The notes beneath the pieces are model-generated. The model was not told the DNA's origin and did no database searches. It saw only the letters and a program-made list of their open reading frames with translations. Made by a program: the position numbers and the translations under genes. A stretch of DNA of 64,000 bases, taken from NCBI RefSeq assembly GCF_000359745.1, contig NZ_AQHN01000083.1, forward strand, positions 1 through 64,000, read 5' to 3'. This document shows positions 42,781 through 51,491 of this stretch, piece by piece. The stretch comes from Rhizobium freirei PRF 81. Lineage in GTDB: Bacteria > Pseudomonadota > Alphaproteobacteria > Rhizobiales > Rhizobiaceae. How positions within the stretch are numbered: position 1 is the stretch's first letter; every line of letters begins with the position of its first letter.

Positions 42781-44799
42781 CTAGGTTTTGCTAAACCCAC
42801 GCGTTCGGCCGAAAGAGCGTAGTAGAAGATTGACCGATACGGCGACCTTGTCGATGTCGATAATGTCCTGCGAATATTCTCCGGTGTAGAGCTTCACGAT
42901 CATCTTGTCGCGAATGGCGCCGTCGAGATCAAAGTGCAGGTGGAGATAGTAGGCTTGCCTGTCTCCGCTCCGGCTCATGCTTCTGCGCCGCTGTGTGACT
43001 TGCTTCAGTTCGGTTTTGAGAGGTGCAAAGCCCTCAAGATGCAGCGAGACCAATTTCGACTCGAAACGTGCGTCGAACGGGACCGCGACAACCGCCTTAT
43101 CAAGTGCCAGGCTGACCAGCTGGCCGGGAACGTCGTCCACTATGGCTGGCTCGTCCAATTTGAACGCATGAAACAATCGCTGGGGTTTCTCAAAGCAAAT
43201 CAGAGACGCGATGACCAGAACGATGATATTGATACCAGCCCAAAAAACGGCGATCGACGAAAATTGGGCCTGAATCTGCGTGGTCTCGGGGACAATATCG
43301 ATCAGCAGCCCAAGCGCGGTGATCGCGATCAAGCTTGCGATCCAGCCAAGCGTATACCTGTCAAATTGATTTGCTTCGTTGCCGCTGCCCTTTGGCGTCA
43401 CCCTGAAGGGCTTGCCGAACGGCCTTATCAGGCTCGACACGACGGTCGGCAGCATTCGGAAGGTCGCGAATGTTCCGACGGCACTTGAGATTATCGGCAA
43501 ATATCGCGTTGGCGTTATCCACAGCATGAGAAGGAAATAGGCCGTCAGCAGCGGGACTTGATAGGAGACGTAGTCGGCAACATCCGTGAAATAGAGCGGC
43601 AGCAGTCCGAACCAGAGATAAACGATCGGTATCACCAGGATCATCAAGCGGACGAGATATTGCACCAACCATGACGCCGGCAGGAACATGATGCGCTGAA
43701 AAAGGGAAAGCCCTGGGCCGCGCAGCGGGCCGTTGTGCAGGTAAAGCGTTTGAATGCCCCCCTGGCACCAGCGCTCGCGCTGCACGAAATAGCCGGTCAG
43801 ATTTTCCGCCGCGAGCCCCATCGACAGGCGTTCGTTCAAATAGCGCGTCTTGTAGCCTCTGTTAAGCATGGAGAGGGTGGTCAGCAGGTCCTCTGTGATG
43901 GACTCCGTCGGAAAGCCGCCGATCACGTCTATTGCCTTGCGCCGGGCGATCGAACATGAGCCACAGCAGAAACTGACATCCCATCCGTCGCGGCTGGGCG
44001 CGATCTCATCGAAGAACAGACGCTGTTCGTCCGGCCAGATGTTTTCAAGCCCGAGATTCGTTTGCACAGGGTCGGCATTGAAGAAATGCTGAGGTGTCTG
44101 GACGATGCCGATGTTTTCATCGGAAAAGAAGGGCAATGTCCGACGAAGAAAGTGCCTGTAGGGCACGAAGTCGGCATCGAAGACGGCAACGAATTCGCCC
44201 GAACTCACTTGCAGGCCATTGTTCATGTTGCCAGCTTTAGCGTGCGCGTTGTTGCCGCGCGTAACATGAATAACGTTTTTCTGTTCGCAAAAAGCTTTGA
44301 GCCAATCTCGGCGCTGGTCATCAAGAACATAGACTTTGAGTTTGTCTGCAGGGTAGTCGAGCGACAGAGCGCCAACGATTGTTCTTTCAAGAACGTCGAG
44401 CGGCTCATTGTAGGTGGGAATGAAGACGTCAACCGTCGGTAGCTCGCGTTCGTCGCGCGAAAAAAAGATGGTTCCAAGCTCGTCCGCCTCGGAGCTCCGG
44501 TTGACGTAGCGGCTCATGAGCACAAGGAAAAGCACCACCTCGGTGAAGGCCAACATCTCGACGATAAAGACGAGCCAGACCCAATAGAAGTTAATTCCGT
44601 CATAGGGATAGGGAAGAACGGTTTGCGTCAGCCGCCAAAGCAGGTAGCGCAACGCAATTGCTGCGACGAATCCGCAGGTGATCGTCCTGGTCCAACTATG
44701 ATGGCGCGACCAATTGAATGGCCCCAGGAGGAAAAAGGCCATCACGAGAAAGGTCGGAGCGAGGGCTAGAAGATACTGAACCACAGGTTCTTGACCCAA
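42781..44799 (-). CDS. bgsA: Cellulose-synthase-like glycosyltransferase, BgsA-like (mixed-linkage beta-glucan synthase)
   Basis: 672 residues. Family 2 glycosyltransferase core, about residues 120-350, with 'PTYNEPLDVLE', 'VLDDQRR', the DxD 'FDADFVP' (about 207), 'TED' (about 301) and 'QRERW' (about 338). Membrane helices flank it. The C-terminal 130 residues lack a PilZ RxxxR...DxSxxG motif, unlike BcsA. Length, absence of PilZ and the adjacent fusion protein match Sinorhizobium BgsA, which makes a mixed-linkage (1-3)(1-4)-beta-glucan under c-di-GMP control. Overlaps bgsB by 34 nt. Confidence 0.85.
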   Translation of the reverse strand: MGQEPVVQYLLALAPTFLVMAFFLLGPFNWSRHHSWTRTITCGFVAAIALRYLLWRLTQTVLPYPYDGINFYWVWLVFIVEMLAFTEVVLFLVLMSRYVNRSSEADELGTIFFSRDERELPTVDVFIPTYNEPLDVLERTIVGALSLDYPADKLKVYVLDDQRRDWLKAFCEQKNVIHVTRGNNAHAKAGNMNNGLQVSSGEFVAVFDADFVPYRHFLRRTLPFFSDENIGIVQTPQHFFNADPVQTNLGLENIWPDEQRLFFDEIAPSRDGWDVSFCCGSCSIARRKAIDVIGGFPTESITEDLLTTLSMLNRGYKTRYLNERLSMGLAAENLTGYFVQRERWCQGGIQTLYLHNGPLRGPGLSLFQRIMFLPASWLVQYLVRLMILVIPIVYLWFGLLPLYFTDVADYVSYQVPLLTAYFLLMLWITPTRYLPIISSAVGTFATFRMLPTVVSSLIRPFGKPFRVTPKGSGNEANQFDRYTLGWIASLIAITALGLLIDIVPETTQIQAQFSSIAVFWAGINIIVLVIASLICFEKPQRLFHAFKLDEPAIVDDVPGQLVSLALDKAVVAVPFDARFESKLVSLHLEGFAPLKTELKQVTQRRRSMSRSGDRQAYYLHLHFDLDGAIRDKMIVKLYTGEYSQDIIDIDKVAVSVNLLLRSFGRTRGFSKT

Positions 44800-46049
44800 T
44801 TCGAAAAGCCAATTCCATGTCTGGGAAATCGAACTTGAACCGTTCGCCCGACTTGGCAGAAGTTTTTGAAATCGCCGTTCATGAAAGAAGGCACGAGATG
44901 AACCCGGATGTGGGCATTGCGTTGGGATGAAACCGGCAGGCTGGCCGCAAATGAATCAGTTTCCGTTGCGGCCGAACTGCCTTTTACGGAAACGACCGTG
45001 CCCTCAAAGACATCGCTGCGTCCGAGCAGCCGAACCTGCGCGGTCAGCCCCGGATAGATTTCATCATAATCGACTTCGGGGACGAGGATGTCGACAAACA
45101 GTTCCCGGCAGTCCAGAATTCGCATCAACTCATTGTTGAGCACAACATTGGAGCCGCTCACGATATTTCTGCTCCAAACAACGCCGTCGAATGGCGCCGT
45201 CGCCGTCGCGGATTCGAGGCTGCTAACGCGGATGCCTTCTTCCGTCAGTTGCTTTTCGACCTCAGTCGCTCGTGTTTCATTCTCGGCAATGCGTGAGTTC
45301 AGATCGCTGATGTGGACGATGACTTCGTCCTGGCGCTGGCGGGAGTAGGGGACGTCGTTTTGTCCGTCTCCGAAAACGAAGATACCCTGTCGAACCGCGT
45401 TCAGCCGCTGCTGCAACTGATCGACGGTCAAATTGCTCACTTCGACTTCGCCGCCGGTTGCAGCACCCGCTGCGCGTGCTGCATCGACCATTCTTTGCGT
45501 GAGAATACCCTTGGATTCGAGCTCCTTCCGGCGGTCGAGATCGACCTGCGCGGCGAGGTCCTGCGCCTGCGAAACCTCTACTTTCTTTCTCAGGATATCA
45601 ACTTCGCGCTCAAGGTTCGAAATCGTCGCCTGCTTGAAGATTTCCAGGCGATTGCCCAGTTGTTCGCGAAGCTGCGAGAGGTCGTCGCGTTCCTTTTTCA
45701 GGGCCGTGACACGGTCGCGTGCGGTATTGCGCTCTGCTTCGAGTGAGGCCAGCACCGCGCGGTTCACGCGCGGATTGCTGATTTCCACGAGATCCTGGCC
45801 GGCCTTGACGGAAACGCCAACCTTGACCGGTTCGCCTGAAATCACACCATCGATCGGCGCATTGACGAGAGCAAGGCGCGCGTTGACGGTGCCGTCGCGG
45901 CTTGTATAGCCGGTGATTGCTGGCAAGGAGACGACAATCGCGACCGCCAGGAGCAGCAGACCGACGGTGACACGCGTAATGCGATGGTTCCAAATCATGT
46001 CAGCATACGGGAATATCGTGTGGGTGGTGATCGGGGCTGCCGACCTCAT
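44766..46049 (-). CDS. bgsB: HlyD-type membrane fusion protein, BgsB-like
   Basis: 427 residues. One membrane span (about 26-46), a biotinyl-lipoyl-like strand region ('VNAPIDGVISGEPVKVGVSVKAG', in part: APIDGVISG), and long coiled coils (about 95-175 and 245-290). A second lipoyl half ('ATAPFDGVVWSRNIVSGSNV', in part: APFDGVVWS) leads to a C-terminal barrel. It probably works with BgsA to carry the glucan across the envelope. The start has no strong site; an internal Met at residue 18 is a possible alternative start. Bgs-like order B then A. Confidence 0.83.
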   Translation of the reverse strand: MRSAAPITTHTIFPYADMIWNHRITRVTVGLLLLAVAIVVSLPAITGYTSRDGTVNARLALVNAPIDGVISGEPVKVGVSVKAGQDLVEISNPRVNRAVLASLEAERNTARDRVTALKKERDDLSQLREQLGNRLEIFKQATISNLEREVDILRKKVEVSQAQDLAAQVDLDRRKELESKGILTQRMVDAARAAGAATGGEVEVSNLTVDQLQQRLNAVRQGIFVFGDGQNDVPYSRQRQDEVIVHISDLNSRIAENETRATEVEKQLTEEGIRVSSLESATATAPFDGVVWSRNIVSGSNVVLNNELMRILDCRELFVDILVPEVDYDEIYPGLTAQVRLLGRSDVFEGTVVSVKGSSAATETDSFAASLPVSSQRNAHIRVHLVPSFMNGDFKNFCQVGRTVQVRFPRHGIGFSNWVKNLWFSIF

Positions 46050-46168
46050 GTCGGCGAAAATACAACCAGGTCTTGCGTAATTTAGCGCGGCGAAATTTAG
46101 CAGGCAAGAGGCGACATCGAGCTTGCGTTAATGAAAGTGACAGTGGTGCTCCATTAACGGTCGCTCCG

Positions 46169-46200
46169 CCTTTGGCGATTTCGAGCGAAATCGCCAAAGG
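46169..46200. repeat. 15-bp near-perfect palindrome upstream of bgsB
   Basis: CCTTTGGCGATTTCG at 46169-46183 and its exact complement at 46186-46200 with AG between. It is 120-151 bases upstream of the bgsB start. It may be an operator or a transcription-ending hairpin for IclR read-through. Confidence 0.65.
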
Positions 46201-46227
46201 CTAGATCAGTCCTGCCTCTGAACCTTC

Positions 46228-46246
46228 CTGGCAGCGTCGCTGCCAG
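46228..46246. repeat. 9-bp inverted repeat CTGGCAGCG-T-CGCTGCCAG
   Basis: Perfect arms around a single T. It lies 27 bases from the larger palindrome, further upstream of bgsB. Confidence 0.5.
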
Positions 46247-46533
46247 CCTTCGGGATTCTCCGAGTTCGTCGATTCGCCTGCCTGGGATTATCGGGAGTTC
46301 CGCGTTACGGCTCGGCGCAGCTTGGCGGGTAGCCCGTCAGGACTGCGATGGAAGGGGCCGGATTCTGCCCAGTCACTCCGGCGGGAGCTAAAGACATGAC
46401 GGCAGACGCTTACATTTTAACTTTGCGCCAGCTTGGAGGTTTCCGTTACGACGGAACAACTGACAGCCGGCGCGGGTTCAGGAGCGACTGGTGCGACTTG
46501 CGAGGGATGCAAATGGATTACCAGTGATCAGTC

Positions 46534-47340
46534 TTAGATGTGCGAGGTGACTTTTCTGTCGAGGGGATGGTATCCAAGCTTCTCGGACACCTCGTTTGCT
46601 GCGGAAAGAAGGCTGTCGAGATATGCCTTGCGGTTGCGAAGGCCATCCTCCCGCGGTGCGACGAGGCAGAGCGTTGCGATGCATATGCCGTCAGCTTGAT
46701 AGATCGGCACTGCGAAGCAATGTGTGAAGTTTTCCACCTCGCTGTTGAAGGTGAAATATCCGTCGCGCGCTGCTCCACGAACCTGGCTGATGAAGTTTGC
46801 CGGATCGAGACGCCTGCCATCCGGAAGGACGAAGTCGTCCGGCGGGATGAAATCGAGAATTTCCTGATCGGAAAGGTGTGAGACGAGAAGCCGTCCCGAA
46901 GCGGTCCATGGAATGGATACGAGCTCGCCGACGTTGGAGGAAATGCGAAAAGGTCTGACGCCTTCGCGCATCATCGCTACCGTATACTTGTTGCCTTCAA
47001 GAAGGCACATCTGGGCCGTTTCCCGGGTTTCCTCGGCCAGGTGGCCCAGCATGCGCTCGCATTCGCGCATCAAATCGAACTGCTCGGCATAAGCCGTTCC
47101 CAGGAAATAGAGCCGACGGCCGAGAAAGACCCGGCCGTCGCCCCCGTAATAGTCGAGCATACCGTGGCTGAGGAGCAGGTTGACCAGTTCATAGACCGAA
47201 GACCGCGGCGCACCGATTTCCGCCGCGATCTCGTTTGGCCGCATGGGCTGACGCTTTACCCGAAGAAATTCGAGTATCTCAAAGGCACGATCCAATCCTC
47301 GGGTGCGCCGCGATACCGTGTCGACACCAGCCTCAGCCAT
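46534..47340 (-). CDS. IclR-family transcriptional regulator
   Basis: 268 residues from the ATG at 47340; the open frame extends 30 codons further into the gap after RidA, without family similarity. Winged helix about 12-72 ('RAFEILEFLRVKRQPMRPNEIAAEIGAPRSSVYELVN', in part: RPNEIAAEIGAPRSSVYE). C-terminal GAF-like effector domain about 95-255 ('CLLEGNKYTVAMM', 'SIPWTASGRLLVSHL'). It lies at the end of the RidA/amino-acid transporter operon, so it most likely controls it. Confidence 0.88.
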   Translation of the reverse strand: MAEAGVDTVSRRTRGLDRAFEILEFLRVKRQPMRPNEIAAEIGAPRSSVYELVNLLLSHGMLDYYGGDGRVFLGRRLYFLGTAYAEQFDLMRECERMLGHLAEETRETAQMCLLEGNKYTVAMMREGVRPFRISSNVGELVSIPWTASGRLLVSHLSDQEILDFIPPDDFVLPDGRRLDPANFISQVRGAARDGYFTFNSEVENFTHCFAVPIYQADGICIATLCLVAPREDGLRNRKAYLDSLLSAANEVSEKLGYHPLDRKVTSHI

Positions 47341-47354
47341 GCTCTTCTCCAAAA

Positions 47355-47744
47355 TTAGGCGCGATCTGCGCGGTAGGCCACGCAGTCGACTTCGACCTTG
47401 CAGTCGACCATCATGCGCGATTGGACACAAGCGCGTGCCGGAGGATTTTCGCCGAAATACTCGGCATACACGCCATTGAAGCTCCAGAAGTCGCGCGGAT
47501 CGTCAAGCCACACGCCGACGCGCACAACATCTTCAAGGCTGTAGCCCGCCTCTTTGAGGATGGCAATCAGGTTTTCGATGGCCTTGCGGCTCTGGCCGAC
47601 GATTCCGCCATCGACAATCTCGCCTTTTTCCATGGGCACCTGACCGGAAACATACAGCCAGCCGCCGGCTTCGGCAGCCCGTGCGAAAGGAAGTGGTTGT
47701 CCGCCGGCACCCTTTTCGCCGGTGCCATAACGCTTGATCGTCAT
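47355..47744 (-). CDS. RidA family reactive-intermediate deaminase
   Basis: 129 residues. RidA fold with 'PFARAAEAGGWLYVSGQVP' near the start (in part: GWLYVSGQVP) and the conserved Arg in 'PPARACVQSRMMV' (about residue 103) that holds the imine carboxylate, followed by 'KVEVDCVAY'. It hydrolyses enamines or imines formed during amino-acid catabolism. Between the transporter ATPase gene and the IclR regulator gene, it is the only enzyme of this operon. Confidence 0.9.
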   Translation of the reverse strand: MTIKRYGTGEKGAGGQPLPFARAAEAGGWLYVSGQVPMEKGEIVDGGIVGQSRKAIENLIAILKEAGYSLEDVVRVGVWLDDPRDFWSFNGVYAEYFGENPPARACVQSRMMVDCKVEVDCVAYRADRA

Positions 47745-47760
47745 TCTCTTGCCTTTCCTT

Positions 47761-48531
47761 CTAGTTGAAGCTCGATGTTTTGAGGAACTCCGCGAGCCGT
47801 TCCGTCTTCGGCTTCAGGAACATCTCCTTTGGATCGCCCTGTTCGCAGATGACGCCTTGGTTCATGAAGATGACCCGCGACGACACTTCGTAGGCAAACC
47901 GCATCTCATGCGTAACCAGCAGCATGGTCATGCCGTCCGCTGCGAGACCTTTGATGACCTGCAAGACTTCGCCAACCAGCTCGGGATCAAGTGCCGAGGT
48001 CACTTCATCGAACAGCATCAGCCGCGGCGACATCGCAATCGCGCGGGCAATCGCCACGCGTTGCTGCTGCCCACCGGAAAGCTGGCCGGGATAATGATTG
48101 GTCCGTGCCGACAGACCGACACGATCCAGCCAGCGCTCGGCAATCCCACGCGCTTCGGCCTTCGGCATCTTCTTGACCTTGATCAGCCCAAGCATGACGT
48201 TCTGAGCCGCCGTCATGTGCGGAAAGAGATTGAACTGCTGAAAAGCCATGCCCGTGAGCGCACGCTGACGGGCGATCTCCTTCTCGCTCTTTCGCCGGCG
48301 CGTCGATCCCTCGACGTGGTAACCGATCTCTTCGCCGTCGAGGCTGATCGTGCCCCCCTGGAATTCCTCCAGCATGTTTACGCAGCGAAGCATCGTCGTC
48401 TTGCCCGAACCGGACGAACCAATGATGGAAATGACCTCGCCTTCCTCCACCGAGCAGTCTACGCCTTTGAGAACCTCGTGCTGCCCGTAGGTCTTCCGCA
48501 GGCCCTTGATTTCAAGCATTGTCTTGGCCAT
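47761..48531 (-). CDS. Polar amino acid ABC transporter ATP-binding protein (GlnQ/HisP-like)
   Basis: 256 residues from the ATG at 48531, which is 7 nt after GAGGAGG; a GTG one codon upstream is less well spaced. Walker A 'GSSGSGKTT', signature 'LSGGQQQRVAIARA', Walker B 'LMLFDEVTSALDP', His in 'LVTHEM'. A small insert ('GYHVEGSTRRRKSEKE') lies between Walker A and the Q-loop, as in HisP. Energises import by the two permeases encoded upstream. Confidence 0.92.
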   Translation of the reverse strand: MAKTMLEIKGLRKTYGQHEVLKGVDCSVEEGEVISIIGSSGSGKTTMLRCVNMLEEFQGGTISLDGEEIGYHVEGSTRRRKSEKEIARQRALTGMAFQQFNLFPHMTAAQNVMLGLIKVKKMPKAEARGIAERWLDRVGLSARTNHYPGQLSGGQQQRVAIARAIAMSPRLMLFDEVTSALDPELVGEVLQVIKGLAADGMTMLLVTHEMRFAYEVSSRVIFMNQGVICEQGDPKEMFLKPKTERLAEFLKTSSFN

Positions 48532-48543
48532 CACGCGGCCTCC

Positions 48544-49203
48544 TCAAGATGGTAGGGTGGTCTTGCGCTCGACGAATTTGCCGAAGCGTTCGATACCGAA
48601 GTTAACGATGAAATAGAGAGCGCCGGCCAGGAAGTAGAACTGCAGGCTCATGAAGTTGCGGGAGATGATCTCCTGCGTTCGAAGCAACAGCTCGGCAACC
48701 CCGATAACCGACAGCAGCGTCGATGCCTTCACCATTTCCGCCGCCGTATTGACCCAGGCCGGCAGGCACTGGCGCAGCGCCTGTGGCCAAAGGACCGAGG
48801 TAAACGTCTGGGAGAACGTCAGCCCGATGGCTTTCGCCGCTTCCGTTTGTCCCTTCGGGACCGCCTGCAGCGCACCGCGCACGATCTCCCCCACATGCGA
48901 CGAGCAGAAGATCGCCAGCGCCAGAACGCCCGCAGAAAAAGGGCCGAGTTCGATGCCAACCGCGCTCGAGACGTAGTAGCTGGCAAGGACGAGTACCAAG
49001 ACCGGCGTTCCCCGGATGACGTCCGTATAGGCTCGCACGATCAGACGCAGCACGCCGTTTCCGTAAACCAGAGCGAGACCGACGAAAACGCCGAGGATCG
49101 AGCCGGCGAGAATGGCCAGGAGCGAGATCGATACGGTCATCGCAATCCCGTTCAGGATGACGTAGCGGGCGATCCAAAATTGTTCGAGAAAAGTGTGAGA
49201 CAT
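48544..49203 (-). CDS. Polar amino acid ABC transporter permease (HisM/GlnP-like)
   Basis: 219 residues with about five helices. The conserved 'GTPVLVLVLASYY' lies near residue 65 and the coupling loop 'GQTEAAKAIGLTFSQTF' near residue 127. It forms the channel together with the preceding permease. Confidence 0.9.
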   Translation of the reverse strand: MSHTFLEQFWIARYVILNGIAMTVSISLLAILAGSILGVFVGLALVYGNGVLRLIVRAYTDVIRGTPVLVLVLASYYVSSAVGIELGPFSAGVLALAIFCSSHVGEIVRGALQAVPKGQTEAAKAIGLTFSQTFTSVLWPQALRQCLPAWVNTAAEMVKASTLLSVIGVAELLLRTQEIISRNFMSLQFYFLAGALYFIVNFGIERFGKFVERKTTLPS

Positions 49204-49207
49204 CGGC

Positions 49208-49870
49208 TTACCTCGGCAAGGCCAGACGCCGCTCGACCAGGCGCATCACGGCGGCAATGAGGAAACAGGTCACGACATAGAGGGCGGATGTAACCATCCA
49301 GGTCTCGATGACGCGGAAGCTTTCGACGTTGATCTTGCGCGCCGCGAAGGTAAGTTCGGGCACCGCAATCGTTGCAGCGAGGGATGTATCCTTGAACAGG
49401 GAGATAATGGTCGACGACAGCGACGGGAGAACGTTGCGGATCATCAGGGGCGCTATGATCGACGTGCGTATCTGCATCGACGTCAGGCCGATTGCCAGAC
49501 CGGCTTCCGTGAGCCCCTTTGGTATCGAGAGCAGTCCGGCGCGGAAAACTTCGGCGAGATAGGCTCCCGAATAGAGCGAGAGAACCAGGACAAAGCTCTT
49601 AATCTTGTCCAGCCGGAGGCCCATCTGCGGCAACGCGAAGAACGCGAACAAGACGAGCACAAGGATGGGGAGATTTCGAATTACGGTAACGTAGATTCGC
49701 GCCGGCGCGACCACGGCGCGGTTCCGGGAGAGCAGTGCGAAGGCGACGAACAGACCGAGGATGGCCCCGATCAAGATCGAGATCACCGCCAGGCCGAGGC
49801 TCAACATCAAGCCGCTAAGAAGGAAATCGAAATTGCGCCAGACGGCAGCGAAGTTCAGCGTATAACCCAT
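49208..49870 (-). CDS. Polar amino acid ABC transporter permease (HisQ/GlnP-like)
   Basis: 220 residues with about five helices; 'RNLPILVLVLFAFFALP' near residue 63 and 'GLTEAGLAIGLTSMQIR' near residue 120. Four bases separate it from the next permease. It is preceded by a stem-loop and the binding-protein gene. Confidence 0.9.
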   Translation of the reverse strand: MGYTLNFAAVWRNFDFLLSGLMLSLGLAVISILIGAILGLFVAFALLSRNRAVVAPARIYVTVIRNLPILVLVLFAFFALPQMGLRLDKIKSFVLVLSLYSGAYLAEVFRAGLLSIPKGLTEAGLAIGLTSMQIRTSIIAPLMIRNVLPSLSSTIISLFKDTSLAATIAVPELTFAARKINVESFRVIETWMVTSALYVVTCFLIAAVMRLVERRLALPR

Positions 49871-49890
49871 GGCAGGCCGCCCCTTTAAAG

Positions 49891-49917
49891 GAGGGAGCGG
49901 GAAAGACCCGCTCCCTC
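49891..49917 (-). terminator. Stem-loop between binding-protein and permease genes
   Basis: GAGGGAGCGGG at 49891-49901 and CCCGCTCCCTC at 49907-49917 pair perfectly (11 bp, AAAGA on the plus strand). It begins 8 bases after the binding-protein stop. Confidence 0.7.
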
Positions 49918-49924
49918 GGGCCAG

Positions 49925-50764
49925 TTACTTATATTCGACCGGGAAGCCGATCTGCGGAGGCGTCAGATCCTTGCCGAACCAGGTCTTGAACGACTTGGCG
50001 TAGGCGTCGAATTCAACGCCGGTCATGGCCTCGTGAAGAGCTGTGTTGACGAAATTCAGCCAATCCTGGTCGCCGCGCTTGACGCCGCAGGCGTAAGTCT
50101 GCGGGTTCCAGCCGTAACCAGCGTCCTTATATTTCCCTGGATTCTGGGTCATGTACCAGGCAAGCGACGACTGGTCGGTGGCAACCGCATCCGCACGGCC
50201 CGATTCCAGTGCCTGATAGATGAGATCGACGGAGTCATACTGGTCGACGGTTGCGCCCGGGAGCGCCGCATGGACCATCGATTCTGCGTAGACGTTCTGC
50301 AGGACCGAGATCGTTACCGATGAGCCGGCAGCCTTCAGCGCCGCGTAGTCGGCATATTTGCCGTCAGCCTTGAGCATGAGCCCGACGCCTTCGCGATAAT
50401 ATGGGATCGTGAAGGCGATCTGTTGCGCACGCTCGCCGGTGACGGTCATGAACTGGCAGGTGATATCGACCTTGTCGGTCGTAATATTCGGGATACGAGC
50501 GTCAGACGATTGGTTGACGTACTCGATCTTGTTAGGGTCGCCGAAAAGGGCCTTGGCGATGATATGGCCCATATCGACATCGAAACCCTGAAGCTTGTCG
50601 TCGGCGCTCTTGAAGTGCCAAGGCGCATTTGTGCTGCCCGTCCCCATAACGAGGTGACCGCGAGCAAGCACCTCATCGAGCTTACTTCCTGCGGCGAAAA
50701 CTGGGCTGGAAAGAACTGTAGCTGCGGCCAAAGCGATCAGGCCGACGCGAAAAGAAGACGTCAT
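49925..50764 (-). CDS. Polar amino acid ABC transporter substrate-binding protein
   Basis: 279 residues from the ATG at 50764, with AAGGGGAA 5 nt upstream; a longer reading to 50983 lacks such a site. Signal peptide about 1-25 (cleavage near VFA-AGS). Family 3 binding-protein features: 'GHLVMGTGSTNAPWHF', 'LQGFDVDMGHIIAKALF', 'ITCQFMTVTGERAQQI', 'LESGRADAVATDQSSLAWY' (in part). The ligand is an amino acid or derivative. Confidence 0.9.
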   Translation of the reverse strand: MTSSFRVGLIALAAATVLSSPVFAAGSKLDEVLARGHLVMGTGSTNAPWHFKSADDKLQGFDVDMGHIIAKALFGDPNKIEYVNQSSDARIPNITTDKVDITCQFMTVTGERAQQIAFTIPYYREGVGLMLKADGKYADYAALKAAGSSVTISVLQNVYAESMVHAALPGATVDQYDSVDLIYQALESGRADAVATDQSSLAWYMTQNPGKYKDAGYGWNPQTYACGVKRGDQDWLNFVNTALHEAMTGVEFDAYAKSFKTWFGKDLTPPQIGFPVEYK

Positions 50765-51491
50765 GGCGTTCCCCTTGTGAAACATGTGTTTTGTCCAATA
50801 TTCCGGACATGCGTCCGTTTTATTGGATTGACACAGGAAGCGGTATCGGCGGTGACTTGTCAAGCCGCGCCGCCAAAAAAAGCTGCAGCGATCCAAAATG
50901 ATCGCTTTTTTGGTACTGCAGCATTCTTCTGTTTCCGAGGTGGCTATGTCCTTGAACGGGGTTTCCATGACCGCAATCGACATCTCCGCCGATCTTGACG
51001 CCGTGAAACGAAATATTGAGCGATTCCAAATATATGACAGAGAGTCGTGGCCTTCGGATCTACCCGCACATCAAGACGCAGGCGCTATCTGCGGTCGCGA
51101 AGATGCAATTGAGCGCGAACCCAATAAAAGATACCCGCCAGTAGATTTCGGAGCCGGGGCCAGACAAATCGCGGAGTTTCCAAATGACCTCGCCCTGCAT
51201 GCGGATGATGATGTCATCCTTCAGGAGGCGCTTGGAAAAACTGCCTGCGTTGCAGCCGCGCTGAACGTGACCACGTCAAAGGCGAAGACGCCCACCTCGA
51301 AGGCGATGGTTCGAACATCCGCGTCCACCAAAGCGGCTTTTGCAAAGGCAGCCGAGGGAGCGATGGATGCCGGCAAGCCGAAGCGTGGCGGTAAAGCACA
51401 GGCCTGAGAGATACGAGGAGGACGCCTGTTGAACGGACGTCGCTCTTAACAGCTCAGCCCTGCACGTGCGTCCCTTCACCGGTGTTTAGGC
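50765..51491. other. Intergenic region between binding-protein gene and LysR gene
   Basis: About 730 bases. An open frame 50898-51407 (+, 169 codons) has no ribosome site, an odd Ala/Lys-rich end and no family features. On the minus strand, 51070-51260 can be read as a Trp-rich stretch ('EVIWETPRFVWPRLRNLL') that may be a gene remnant. I cannot support a gene here. Confidence 0.35.
50804..50817. promoter_or_regulatory. Putative operator CGGAC-N4-GTCCG upstream of the binding-protein gene
   Basis: A perfect inverted repeat 40-53 bases upstream of the start. A second nearby repeat TGTCC-N8-GGACA (50792-50109 region end at 50809) overlaps it. Suitable for a dimeric regulator such as the IclR protein of this operon. 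Confidence 0.35.

Larger units (their letters stand above)
46050..46533. other. Intergenic region upstream of bgsB with two palindromes
   Basis: About 480 bases between the IclR gene and bgsB, holding the bgs promoter and two inverted repeats (listed). No gene is convincing. The stretch 46250-46480 is ordinary GC-rich sequence of unknown origin. Confidence 0.45.

Noticed and set aside
46250..46480. Possible mobile-element fragment upstream of bgsB
   Set aside because: No terminal repeats or transposase-like reading frame could be found; only palindromes are certain.
50898..51407. Possible 169-residue protein
   Set aside because: No ribosome site, no family features, and a low-complexity Ala/Lys-rich end; kept only as part of the intergenic note.
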